From positions 1-55,867 of the forward strand of contig JAQXJT010000008.1 in assembly GCA_029009095.1 (NCBI GenBank): DNA of 55,867 nt, in the 5' to 3' direction. The position numbers and the translations under genes are program-made. This document shows positions 18,269 to 26,370 of the stretch, piece after piece (position 1 is the stretch's first letter; each line of letters begins with the position of its first letter). The stretch comes from a bacterium (GTDB taxonomy: Bacteria > Bacillota > Clostridia > Oscillospirales > Oscillospiraceae). The notes below the pieces were generated by a model, which had not been told where the DNA came from, did no database searches, and saw only the letters and a list, made by a program, of their open reading frames with translations.

Positions 18269-18736
18269 TCAAAAAGTTCCGTCGGAAATGGTCTGTAAAA
18301 GCATATATTTGAGCAGCGACGCCCTCAGGGTGTCCCGGCATACCCGTGGCGCGGCGCGCAGCGCGTTGTCCGACAGCGCCGCGAGCATGATACGCCCGCT
18401 CTCCTCCGCCACAGCGCCGCTCTGCACGGCGTTGGAGATAAAGGCCGCCGCCGTGGGCAGGTCCAGCTCCCCGCCGATGCTGTTGACGGTGTGCATGATC
18501 AGCTGCCGGGCCGGGGGCGCCTGCACGCGGGTGATGCGGATATACCCACCGCCGCCCCGGCGGGACTCCACCAGATACCCCCGCTCCGGGGAAAAACGGG
18601 TGGAGATCACATAGTTGATCTGGCTGGGCACACAGTTGAACCGCTCCGCCAGCATACTCCGCTGGAGCTCGGCGCTGCCGTTGCATTCGTTGAGCGTATC
18701 CAGAATAAACCGGGCGATCAGGTCGCTGACAGCCAC
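18269..18736 (-). CDS. ctsR: Transcriptional repressor CtsR
   Basis: 155 residues. The winged helix-turn-helix hallmark CVPSQINYVISTRFSPERGYLVESRRGGGGYIRI is split across about residues 35-68, including the glycine-rich wing that senses heat. The C-terminal dimer domain follows. Represses clp genes by binding GGTCAA-type heptads; such heptads lie just before its start. GTG start with AAGGAGG upstream. First gene of ctsR-mcsA-clpC. Confidence 0.96.
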   Translation of the reverse strand: MAVSDLIARFILDTLNECNGSAELQRSMLAERFNCVPSQINYVISTRFSPERGYLVESRRGGGGYIRITRVQAPPARQLIMHTVNSIGGELDLPTAAAFISNAVQSGAVAEESGRIMLAALSDNALRAAPRVCRDTLRASLLKYMLLQTISDGTF

Positions 18737-18750
18737 GGGAATCGCCTCCT

Positions 18751-18775
18751 TTTGACTTTGACTAATATTGACCTT
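18751..18775 (-). promoter_or_regulatory. CtsR operator (class III heat-shock heptads)
   Basis: Minus strand AAGGTCAATATTAGTCAAAG then TCAAA: repeated GTCAA heptads matching the known CtsR box, placed between the -10 box and the ctsR start. Indicates autoregulation of the operon. Confidence 0.85.
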
Positions 18776-18785
18776 TACGGTCTTT

Positions 18786-18814
18786 ATAATAGTCAGGAAA
18801 GGTCAGAAAATCAA
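18786..18814 (-). promoter_or_regulatory. Promoter of ctsR-mcsA-clpC
   Basis: Minus strand TTGATT, 17-base spacer, TATTAT, immediately upstream of the CtsR box. A further GGTCAGAAAATCAAA-like sequence overlaps the -35. Confidence 0.75.
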
Positions 18815-18945
18815 ACGGAACTGTTGCCCATCCGCGGCGCTCAGACCGGATCACGGCAAGATAGCTCCCCTATCCTTTTATTTTCTCTCGTTTTCATTGT
18901 TTTTGGGCTTTTTTCAGTTTTTTTGCCCGTAATGAAATTTTCCGG

Positions 18946-18973
18946 TTGCATTTTGCTTTGTATATGTTACAAT
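18946..18973 (+). promoter_or_regulatory. Promoter of the ferredoxin gene
   Basis: TTGCAT, 16-base spacer, TACAAT, 33 bases before the start. Confidence 0.7.
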
Positions 18974-19006
18974 ACATGAGAAATCCCAAAAAGGAGGTAC
19001 ATACTT

Positions 19007-19174
19007 ATGTACGTTATCACCGACAAGTGCGTGTCTTGCGGCTCTTGCGCCGATGCCTGCCCCAACGAGGCTATTGTTGAGGGTGCTGATCACTACGAGA
19101 TCAATACTGACCTCTGCGTTGAGTGCGGCACCTGCCAGGGTGAGTGCCCCAACGATGCCATCGAGGAGGAGTAA
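19007..19174 (+). CDS. 2[4Fe-4S] clostridial-type ferredoxin
   Basis: 55 residues. Two classical CxxCxxCxxxCP cluster motifs: CVSCGSCADACP (C8, C11, C14, C18) and CVECGTCQGECP (C37, C40, C43, C47). A small soluble low-potential electron carrier for cytoplasmic redox enzymes; it could feed the sulfite-reductase-like protein at 23504. The AAAAGGAGG at 18989-18997 is a very strong binding site and the codon use is highly biased, both suggesting abundant expression. Own promoter and terminator. Confidence 0.97.
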   Translation: MYVITDKCVSCGSCADACPNEAIVEGADHYEINTDLCVECGTCQGECPNDAIEEE

Positions 19175-19190
19175 TCTCTCCCTCCCGGCA

Positions 19191-19225
19191 AAAACGCGGT
19201 ATGCGCTCTGCATACCGCGTTTTCC
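19191..19225 (+). terminator. Terminator of the ferredoxin gene
   Basis: AAAACGCGGTATGC, loop GCTCT, GCATACCGCGTTTT then CC; perfect 14-base stem. Confidence 0.88.
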
Positions 19226-19276
19226 TTTCTGTCGGGTATTTTTTTGGGGGCACGGCCCCGCAGAGGAGCGCGCGCT

Positions 19277-21823
19277 ATGAAAAAACTGGTCATTGGCATT
19301 CTGGCTCACGTGGACGCGGGCAAGACCACGCTCTCGGAGAGCTTATTATATGAAGCCGGACAGATCCGCCGCCTGGGACGGGTGGATCACCGGGACACCT
19401 ATCTGGACACTCACGCGCTGGAGCGGGAGAGAGGCATCACCATCTTCTCCAAGCAGGCGCAGCTGCGCTGGGAGGACATGGAGATCACGCTGCTGGACAC
19501 TCCGGGTCATGTGGACTTCTCCTCGGAGATGGAGCGGGCGCTGCAGGTCCTCGACTACGCCATCCTGGTCATCAGCGGCACCGACGGGGTGCAGTCCCAT
19601 ACGGAGACCCTTTGGGAGCTTCTGCGGCGCTACCGCGTGCCCACATTCCTCTTCATCACCAAGATGGATGTGGCCAGCCGGAGCAGCGGGGAGCTGATGA
19701 CGGAGCTACAGCAGCGACTCGCGGAGGGCTGTGTGGACTTCACCCACGGGGACGAGGCACAGCGGCAGGAGAGCGTGGCCATGCTCTCGGAGGAGGCGCT
19801 GGAACGCTACGCGGCGACGGGCGGGGTGGACGAGGAGATGATGGCCTCGCTGATCTCTGCCCGACTTCTGTTCCCCTGCGTCTTCGGCTCGGGGCTGAAG
19901 ATGGACGGGGTAGGCGACTTTCTCCGCCTTCTCTCCCGCCTGACCCGGGAGAAGAAGGCCCCGGACGCCTTTGCCGCCCGGGTCTACAAGATCGCCCGGG
20001 ACGCCCAGGGCAACCGCCTTACCTATATGAAAATCACCGGCGGTACGCTGCGGGTGCGGGACACGCTGCGCTACGCGCCCCTCCATGGCAGCGAGGCGCT
20101 GGAGGAAAAGGTCAGCCAGCTGCGCATCTACTCAGGGGAGAAATACGAGAGCGTGGAGAAGGCGGAGAGCGGCAGGATCTGCGCGGTGCTGGGGCTCAGC
20201 GCCACCTGGCCGGGACAGGGGCTGGGGGTGGAGGCGGATGCGGACGCGCCGCTGCTGGAGAGCGTGCTGGGCTACCGGGTGGTGCTGCCCGATGGGGTGG
20301 ACGCCGCCGCGGCCCTCCCCCGGCTCCGGCAGCTGGAGGAGGAAGACCCCCAGCTCCATCTGGTCTGGCAGGAGGAGACGGGGGAGATCCGTCTCCAGTT
20401 GATGGGCGCGGTGCAGTTGGACGTGCTGCGCAGTCTCATCCGCGAGCGCTTCGATCTGGATGTGCGCTTCGACGCCGGGCGCATCCTCTACCGGGAGACC
20501 ATCGCCGACACGGTGGAGGGCGTGGGGCATTACGAGCCGCTGCGCCACTACGCGGAGGTGCATCTGCTGCTGGAACCGGGCGAGCGGGGCAGCGGCGTCG
20601 TGCTGGCCAACGCGTGCAGCGAGGACACCCTCGCCCTCAACTGGCAGAGACTGATCCTCACCCATCTGGAGGAGCGGCAGCACAAGGGCGTGCTCACCGG
20701 CTCCCCGCTGACGGATGTGCGCATCACCCTGCTCACGGGGCGGGCCCATCTGAAGCACACCGAGGGAGGCGACTTCCGCCAGGCCACCTACCGGGCCGTA
20801 CGGCAGGGGTTGATGCAGGCCAGAAGCGTGCTGCTGGAGCCATACTACGACTTTCGTCTGGAGCTGCCCGCCGAGCAGATCGGCCGGGCGCTCAGCGATG
20901 TGCGCGCCATGGGCGGCGAGCACGGCGCGCCGGTGAGTCTCGGGGAGAGGATGGTGCTCACGGGGAAGTGCAGCGTGGCCGCCATGCAGGGCTACGCCGC
21001 GGAGGTGGCCGCCTACTCCCGGGGCAAGGGTCGCTTCTCCTGCCGCCCGGGGGGCTACCGCCCCTGCAAAAACCCCGGGGCGGTCATCGCGGAGATCGGC
21101 TACGACGCGGAGAGCGACCTGCCCCACAGCCCCGACAGCGTGTTCTGCGCCCACGGGGCGGGCTTCACCGTGAAGTGGGATCAGGTGAAGGACTATATGC
21201 ATCTGGACGATGTGTGGAAGCCTCCGGCAGAGGAGGCTCCGCCTCCGCCCCGCGCCCCGCGCCGGAGCACAGACATCGACGAGCGGGAGCTGGAAGCCAT
21301 CATGGAGCGGGAGTTCGGCCCCATCCGCCGCAGCGTCTACTCCGCCCCCACCGTCCGCACCGCCCCCGCCGCCCCTGCCGCCGGGAAGCGGGAGCGCCTT
21401 CTGATCGACGGGTACAATGTGATCTTCGCCTGGGACGATCTCAAAGCACTGGCCGCCGAGAGTCTCGATCTGGCCCGGAGCCGCCTGATCGAGATGCTGG
21501 TGAACTACCAGGCCTACACCCAGCGGGAGGTGGCGCTGATCTTCGACGCCTACCGGGTCAGCGGCGGCCGGGGAGAGCGGGAGGACCAGGGCGGGCTGCA
21601 CATCGCCTACACCCGGGCCGGGGAGAGCGCGGATATGTACATCGAGCAGCTGGCCCACGACATCGGGCGCAACGAGAGCGTGCGCGTCGTCACCTCCGAC
21701 TCCCTCATTCGCCTCTCCGCCCTCCGCGCCGGGGTGCTGCGCACCTCCTCCCGGGAGTTCCGGGGAGAGCTGGACGCCGTGCTGGCGGAGATCCGGAGAA
21801 AAACGGAGGGGAGCGGAAAATGA
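19277..21823 (+). CDS. TetM-like translational GTPase fused to a C-terminal Rae1/YacP-type NYN nuclease domain
   Basis: 848 residues. The EF-G/TetM-type GTPase has intact motifs: AHVDAGKT (10-17), RGIT (52-55), DTPGH (74-78) and TKMD (128-131). Domains II-V follow, with a TetM-like domain IV (LEPYYDFRLELP, then GYRPCKN). After a Pro-rich linker, residues 704-845 match the YacP/Rae1 family: LLIDGYNVIFAW (D711), IEMLVNYQAYTQREVALIFDAYRV, ADMYIEQLA and VVTSD, with all acidic residues kept. Rae1 cleaves mRNA in the ribosomal A site; TetM-type GTPases act at the same site. The fusion suggests one factor that enters the A site and cuts mRNA. ATG at 19277 with AGAGGAG; ATGA overlap with ylmH. Tetracycline resistance is not implied. 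Confidence 0.88.
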   Translation: MKKLVIGILAHVDAGKTTLSESLLYEAGQIRRLGRVDHRDTYLDTHALERERGITIFSKQAQLRWEDMEITLLDTPGHVDFSSEMERALQVLDYAILVISGTDGVQSHTETLWELLRRYRVPTFLFITKMDVASRSSGELMTELQQRLAEGCVDFTHGDEAQRQESVAMLSEEALERYAATGGVDEEMMASLISARLLFPCVFGSGLKMDGVGDFLRLLSRLTREKKAPDAFAARVYKIARDAQGNRLTYMKITGGTLRVRDTLRYAPLHGSEALEEKVSQLRIYSGEKYESVEKAESGRICAVLGLSATWPGQGLGVEADADAPLLESVLGYRVVLPDGVDAAAALPRLRQLEEEDPQLHLVWQEETGEIRLQLMGAVQLDVLRSLIRERFDLDVRFDAGRILYRETIADTVEGVGHYEPLRHYAEVHLLLEPGERGSGVVLANACSEDTLALNWQRLILTHLEERQHKGVLTGSPLTDVRITLLTGRAHLKHTEGGDFRQATYRAVRQGLMQARSVLLEPYYDFRLELPAEQIGRALSDVRAMGGEHGAPVSLGERMVLTGKCSVAAMQGYAAEVAAYSRGKGRFSCRPGGYRPCKNPGAVIAEIGYDAESDLPHSPDSVFCAHGAGFTVKWDQVKDYMHLDDVWKPPAEEAPPPPRAPRRSTDIDERELEAIMEREFGPIRRSVYSAPTVRTAPAAPAAGKRERLLIDGYNVIFAWDDLKALAAESLDLARSRLIEMLVNYQAYTQREVALIFDAYRVSGGRGEREDQGGLHIAYTRAGESADMYIEQLAHDIGRNESVRVVTSDSLIRLSALRAGVLRTSSREFRGELDAVLAEIRRKTEGSGK

Positions 21824-22569
21824 ACGAGGAAACCAAAGCCCTGCGCCGGCGCTGCGAGGATCTGGCCGGGCGCTGCGAAAAGAGCGGCTGCGTCACCTCC
21901 ACCCCCTTCCTGACCCCCGCCGAGCAGTACGAGCTGCGCGCCCTGCCCCTGCCCGACGGGGTGCGTCTCCGTTTCTTCGGCGGCGGCGAGGAGAGCGAGC
22001 GGCGCTGCGCCCTCTTTCTCCCCTGGTACATGGACGAGGAGGAGGCCCGGACGGAGAGCGGCGTGCGCTGCGTCTGCCTCCAGAGCTACTACGGCAGCCC
22101 CGGGCACCGGGACTACCTGGGCGCGGCGCTGGGGCTGGGCATCCGCCGGGAGTGGCTGGGCGACATTCTGGTGGAGGAGGACCGGGCGTGGGTCTACTGC
22201 CTGCAAAGCGTGGTGCAAACCCTCTGCGAACTGGACAGGGTGGGGCGCGTCAGCGTCCGGGGCCGGGAAGTCCCTCTCTCCCAGGTCCCCGCTCCGGAGC
22301 GAAAGGTGAAGGAGCTGCGCTTTACGGTGAAAAGCCTGCGGCTGGACGCGGTCTGCGGGGAGATGTTCTCCCTCTCCCGTACCGCCGCCGCCGCTCAGAT
22401 CCGTCTGGGACTGGTGAGTCTCAACTACGCCGTATGCGACAAGGTGGACGCCCCCGTAAAAGAGGGCGACGTGATCTCCCTCCGTGGCAAGGGCAAGGGG
22501 AGCATCACCGAAGTGGGCGGCAGGAGCCGCAAAGACCGGCTGTTCCTCACTGCGGAGCTTCGGATCTGA
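21820..22569 (+). CDS. ylmH: YlmH-like S4-domain RNA-binding protein
   Basis: 249 residues. The N-terminal two thirds matches YlmH (FLTPAEQYEL, SPGHRDYLGAALGLGIRREWLGDILVEED). The C-terminal S4 domain includes LRLDAVCGEMFSLSRTAAAAQIRLGLVSLN and GDVISLRGKGKGSI. YlmH binds the 50S subunit and has a reported role in ribosome-associated quality control in Bacillus. It usually sits in a cell-division cluster (ylmD-H, divIVA). Here it overlaps the GTPase-nuclease gene by ATGA, so the two are co-translated, pointing to joint work on stalled ribosomes. Confidence 0.9.
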   Translation: MNEETKALRRRCEDLAGRCEKSGCVTSTPFLTPAEQYELRALPLPDGVRLRFFGGGEESERRCALFLPWYMDEEEARTESGVRCVCLQSYYGSPGHRDYLGAALGLGIRREWLGDILVEEDRAWVYCLQSVVQTLCELDRVGRVSVRGREVPLSQVPAPERKVKELRFTVKSLRLDAVCGEMFSLSRTAAAAQIRLGLVSLNYAVCDKVDAPVKEGDVISLRGKGKGSITEVGGRSRKDRLFLTAELRI

Positions 22570-22570
22570 G

Positions 22571-22620
22571 CAACGCTCCCGGCGGGCATGAAAAGCCCGC
22601 CGGGAGCGTTGCTGTCCCTT
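22571..22620 (+). terminator. Hairpin after ylmH
   Basis: CAACGCTCCCGGCGGGC / GCCCGCCGGGAGCGTTG, a perfect 17-base stem with 7-base loop, two bases after the stop. The following CTGTCCCTT is a poor U-tract, so termination may rest on stem strength. Confidence 0.7.
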
Positions 22621-22738
22621 CCTGACGAATATACCGGCTCCGGAAAGCGAAATCCGCGCTTTCCATCACCCGGGATCCGAATGAAGTTTTCCGTAGATAT
22701 TCTGTGCCGCAGCCTTTTCCCCAGTGCGTCCGCCTTTT

Positions 22739-23260
22739 CTATCTCCGCCCCAGCCGTGGACGGAGCTTTTTCTCGTAGAGGATGGTCATGGGCGTCAAAC
22801 AGCGGTCAAAGAGGAGCATCACGGCGCAAAGCAGCAGGAAAAACGCCGCGTTCACCCACTGCTCCTCCTCCAAAAGCTCCCCCAGCCCAAACGCGAAGCA
22901 CAGCAGCGCGTACATGACCCCCACGGAAAGCGCCGCCCAGCCCAGCTTTACCGCCCAGCGGAGGGGGCGGGGCGTCCGCCCCTCGATCTCCCGCCGCAGC
23001 AGGGGGTAATAGCCCAGGAACAGGTAGAAGAACGCCGCCTCCCGGTCCGCGTCCAGCAGCAGCGTGAGCAGCGCCGTCACCGCCCAGACCCGCCAGCCCC
23101 AGCCCGCGCCGCACTCCGAGACGGCAGGGATCAGCAGCAGCGAAGCGAGGAGCGGCGCGGCGTAGGTGGCCACGGGGATCAGCCCGCCGCCCAGCATCAG
23201 CGCCGCCCCCAGAGCGGACAAAACCGCGCAGAACGCCAGGGTATGACTCCGTTCTTTCAT
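22739..23260 (-). CDS. Small integral membrane protein, unknown function
   Basis: 173 residues with about five hydrophobic segments (LAFCAVLSALGAALMLGGGLIP, VWAVTALLTLLL, LGWAALSVGVMYALLCFAFG, NAAFFLLLCAVMLLF). The start of the protein and the motif DREAAFFYLFLGYYPLLRREIE remind me of a conserved clostridial membrane family that resembles ECF substrate-binding components, but I cannot assign a ligand. ATG at 23260 follows AGGAGGAGACGGAG; a frame extending to 23326 lacks a better site. Stands alone on the minus strand. Confidence 0.72.
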   Translation of the reverse strand: MKERSHTLAFCAVLSALGAALMLGGGLIPVATYAAPLLASLLLIPAVSECGAGWGWRVWAVTALLTLLLDADREAAFFYLFLGYYPLLRREIEGRTPRPLRWAVKLGWAALSVGVMYALLCFAFGLGELLEEEQWVNAAFFLLLCAVMLLFDRCLTPMTILYEKKLRPRLGRR

Positions 23261-23352
23261 GCTCCGTCTCCTCCTCTCCCAAGCGGCGTTATCCCCCATT
23301 ATAGCCCGGGGCGGCAGGGGGCGCAAGGGCGGATTTTTTCCTCCCCCCTGCC

Positions 23353-23381
23353 TTTACAAATCCCCACGCGCTCTGTATAAT
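23353..23381 (+). promoter_or_regulatory. Promoter of the sulfite-reductase-like gene
   Basis: TTTACA, 17-base spacer, TATAAT, giving a leader of about 115 bases before 23504. No regulator site was resolved in the leader. Confidence 0.7.
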
Positions 23382-23503
23382 ATTTTCCGGAAAAAAGTCC
23401 TATCCTGCGCAGCCGGCGTCTCCCGGCCCGTTTGGGCGCGGCCGCGCAGCCCCATCATTTTTATCCGTCGCTGTTTCACTCACCACAGAAAGGAAGTATG
23501 CCC

Positions 23504-24838
23504 ATGTTACGGGACAAAATGGAGAAATATTTCATTGAGCAGGACAAAAACTGCGCGCAGGCCATGATCTACGCCGCCAACGAGGAGTACGGTCTGGGGC
23601 TGGGCGAGCGGGAGATGGATCTGCTCAAGGGCTTCGGCGGAGGCATGGGCTGCGGCAGTACCTGCGGCGCGCTGGCCGGTTCCATCGCGGTGCTCGGCCA
23701 TATGTTCTGCCAGGACAAGACCCGGGAAGAGGCCCACGCCATCTGCGGGAGCTATGTGGACGCCTTCACCCGGCGCTTCTCCTCCTCCCTTTGCGCCGAG
23801 CTGACCCCCGTTTACAAGAAGGAGGGCACGCGCTGCCTGGGTCTTTTGCAGGAGAACGCCGATCTGCTGGACGAGACGGTGCGCCGCCTGTCCGGCAAGG
23901 GCGGGAAGCTCACCGCCGCGGACATCAAGCGGGTCAAGGCTTTGGGCTGTCTCCAGGACAAGCGCTACGCCGACATCTTCAACGTCCGCGTGATTACCCG
24001 CAACGGCAAGATCACCAGTGCCGAGCAGAAGGCCGTGGCCGAGGCCGCGGAGAAGTTCGGCTCCGGCGAGGTCACCATGACCAGCCGTCTCACACTGGAA
24101 ATTCAGGGTGTGCCCTACGCCAAAATTGACGATGTGCGCGCGTTCCTGGCCCAGCACGGTCTCGAGACCGGCGGCACCGGCTCCAAGGTGCGCCCGGTGG
24201 TCTCCTGCAAGGGTACCACCTGCCAGTACGGTCTCATCGACACCTTCGCCCTCTCCGGGAAGCTCCACGAGCTCTTCTACAAGGGCTACCGGGAGGTGTC
24301 TCTGCCCCACAAGTTCAAGCTGGCGGTGGGCGGCTGCCCCAACAACTGCGTGAAGCCCGACCTGAACGATCTGGGCATCATCGGCCAGCGCGTCCCCAGG
24401 ATCGATCCGGACAAGTGCAGGGGCTGCAAAAAGTGCCAGGTGGAGTCCGCCTGCCCGCTGCACATTGCCAGGCTGGAGGACGGGAAGATCACCATCGACC
24501 CCAACGCCTGCAACCACTGCGGCCGCTGCGTGGGCAAGTGCCCCTTCGACGCGCTGGACGCGGAGATGACCGGCTACCGGATCTATCTGGGCGGACGCTG
24601 GGGCAAGCGCGTGGCCCAGGGCCGTCCCATGGACCCGGTGTTCACCTCGGAGGAGGAGGTGCTCGCCATCGTGGAGCGGGCCATCCTGCTCTTCCGCGCC
24701 GAGGGTATCTCCGGGGAGCGCTTCGCCGACACCGTGGCCCGGCTGGGCTTTGACGAGGTGCAGCGCAAGCTTCTCTCCGACGAACTGGACAAGGACGCCA
24801 TTTTGAAGAAGGATGTCAAGGGCGGCGCCAGCTGCTGA
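23504..24838 (+). CDS. C_GCAxxG_C_C domain fused to a siroheme sulfite/nitrite reductase-like ferredoxin protein
   Basis: 444 residues. Residues 1-125 carry the C_GCAxxG_C_C redox domain (C17, then FGGGMGCGSTCGALAG with C50 and C54, and later Cys at 70, 81, 97 and 111). Residues about 150-300 are a nitrite/sulfite reductase half with the siroheme-[4Fe-4S] cysteines in SCKGTTCQYG (C235, C240) and GGCPNNC (C278, C282). Two [4Fe-4S] ferredoxin motifs follow (C305-C317 and C336-C346). Probably a cytoplasmic sulfite or nitrite reductase; the substrate is not provable. C235-C240 is one residue shorter than the classic Cx5C. ATG 23504 is chosen because AGGAAG is seven bases upstream. Confidence 0.85.
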   Translation: MLRDKMEKYFIEQDKNCAQAMIYAANEEYGLGLGEREMDLLKGFGGGMGCGSTCGALAGSIAVLGHMFCQDKTREEAHAICGSYVDAFTRRFSSSLCAELTPVYKKEGTRCLGLLQENADLLDETVRRLSGKGGKLTAADIKRVKALGCLQDKRYADIFNVRVITRNGKITSAEQKAVAEAAEKFGSGEVTMTSRLTLEIQGVPYAKIDDVRAFLAQHGLETGGTGSKVRPVVSCKGTTCQYGLIDTFALSGKLHELFYKGYREVSLPHKFKLAVGGCPNNCVKPDLNDLGIIGQRVPRIDPDKCRGCKKCQVESACPLHIARLEDGKITIDPNACNHCGRCVGKCPFDALDAEMTGYRIYLGGRWGKRVAQGRPMDPVFTSEEEVLAIVERAILLFRAEGISGERFADTVARLGFDEVQRKLLSDELDKDAILKKDVKGGASC

Positions 24839-24852
24839 AAGAAAATATACGC

Positions 24853-24884
24853 AAAAACCGGGCGGTGATCCGCCCGATTTTTGT
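24853..24884 (+). terminator. Terminator of the sulfite-reductase-like gene
   Basis: CGGGCGG, loop TGAT, CCGCCCG, then ATTTTTG, flanked by AAAAAC on the 5' side. Confidence 0.85.
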
Positions 24885-24917
24885 TATATACGAAGCTTTT
24901 CCGGGCGTTTTCGGGGA

Positions 24918-24946
24918 TTGCGTTTCCCCGTTGGCTGTCGTATGAT
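24918..24946 (+). promoter_or_regulatory. Promoter of fumC-malic enzyme
   Basis: TTGCGT, 17-base spacer, TATGAT, 34 bases before the fumC start. Confidence 0.6.
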
Positions 24947-24980
24947 AACTCTGTTCCAATTTACTGGGAGGCGGGAAACG

Positions 24981-26357
24981 ATGGAAAGTAGAACCGAGCA
25001 CGATTCTCTGGGCGAGATCGCCGTGGAAGCGGACAAATACTGGGGCGCCCAGACCGAGCGGAGCCGCCGCAACTTCCCCATCGGGGGCGGGCGGGAGACC
25101 ATGCCCCGGGAGATCATCTCGGCGCTGGCGCTGATGAAAAAGGCGGCCGCCATCAGCAACCACCGGCTCTCTCCCCAGCGGATGAGCGAAGAGAAGGCCG
25201 CGCGCATCGTGGAGGGCTGCGACGCCATTCTCGCCGGAGAGCTTTGGGAGCATTTCCCGCTGGTGGTCTGGCAGACCGGCAGCGGCACCCAGAGCAACAT
25301 GAACGTCAACGAGGTGGTGGCCCGCTACGGCAACCTCCGCGCCGGCAAGGCGCTGCTGCACCCCAACGACGATGTGAATATGTCCCAATCCAGCAACGAC
25401 ACCTTCCCCACCGCCATGCACATCGCCGCCGCGCTGCTGCTGGAGCGGCGGCTTCTCCCCTCCCTCCGGGCGCTGACCGGCGCCTTTCGCGCCCTGGAGG
25501 AGCGTTACCCCACGCTTTTGAAGTGCGGGCGCACCCATTTGCAGGACGCAGTGCCCCTCCGCTTCGCCCAGGAGGTCTCCGGCTGGCGCAGCAGTCTGGA
25601 GAAGGACGCGGAGCTCATCACGCTGAGCCTGCCGCCCCTTTACGCTCTGGCTCTGGGCGGCACCGCCGTGGGCACGGGGCTGAACGCCCCCGAGGGCTTT
25701 GCCGAGGCCGTGGCCCGGGAAGTGGCAGCCATGACGGCGCTGCCCTTTGTCTCCGCCCCCAACAAGTTCCACGCCCTCACCAGCCGGGACGAGCTGGTCT
25801 TTGCCCACGGAGCCATGAAGGCACTGGCCGGGGATCTGATGAAGATCGCCAACGACATCCGCTGGCTGGGCAGCGGACCCAGAAACGGGCTGGGCGAGCT
25901 GATTTTGCCGGAGAACGAGCCCGGCTCCTCCATCATGCCCGGCAAGGTAAACCCCACGCAGTGTGAAGCGGTAACTATGGTGGCCGTGCAGGTGATGGCC
26001 AACGACGTTGCCGTGGGTCTGGCCGCCTCTCAGGGCAATTTCGAGCTGAACGTCTTTATGCCCGTGCTGGCGGACAACTTCATCCGCTCGGCCCATTTGC
26101 TCAGCGACGCCATGGACTCCTTCCGGCTCCGCTGCGTGGAGGGTCTGCGTCCCAACGAGGCGCGGATGGAGGAAAATCTCCACCGCTCGCTGATGCTCGT
26201 CACCGCCCTGACCCCCCGCATCGGCTACGAGAACGCCGCCAGAGCGGCGCACAGGGCGCTGCGGGAGGACATCACGCTCCGGGATGCCTGTCTGGCGCTG
26301 GGGCTGCTGGGGGAAGAGGAGCTGGATGAACTGCTGGATCCGGAGCGGATGGTATAA
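24981..26357 (+). CDS. fumC: Class II fumarate hydratase
   Basis: 458 residues. Interconverts fumarate and L-malate without an iron-sulfur cluster. Recognised by the start EHDSLGEIAVEADKYWGAQT, VWQTGSGTQSNMNVNEV, SQSSNDTFPTAMH, the catalytic His in KCGRTHLQDAVP, and the signature GSSIMPGKVNPTQ. The ATG at 24981 has GGGAGG nine bases upstream. It is followed after 13 bases by malic enzyme. Together they would take fumarate through malate to pyruvate. Confidence 0.96.
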   Translation: MESRTEHDSLGEIAVEADKYWGAQTERSRRNFPIGGGRETMPREIISALALMKKAAAISNHRLSPQRMSEEKAARIVEGCDAILAGELWEHFPLVVWQTGSGTQSNMNVNEVVARYGNLRAGKALLHPNDDVNMSQSSNDTFPTAMHIAAALLLERRLLPSLRALTGAFRALEERYPTLLKCGRTHLQDAVPLRFAQEVSGWRSSLEKDAELITLSLPPLYALALGGTAVGTGLNAPEGFAEAVAREVAAMTALPFVSAPNKFHALTSRDELVFAHGAMKALAGDLMKIANDIRWLGSGPRNGLGELILPENEPGSSIMPGKVNPTQCEAVTMVAVQVMANDVAVGLAASQGNFELNVFMPVLADNFIRSAHLLSDAMDSFRLRCVEGLRPNEARMEENLHRSLMLVTALTPRIGYENAARAAHRALREDITLRDACLALGLLGEEELDELLDPERMV

Positions 26358-26370
26358 GGAGGACAAGAAT

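Noticed and set aside
19277-21823. Calling this gene a tetracycline-resistance determinant (tetM/tetO/tetW)
   Set aside because: The GTPase is TetM-like but divergent, it is fused to a nuclease domain, and it lies in a core operon with ylmH rather than in a mobile element.
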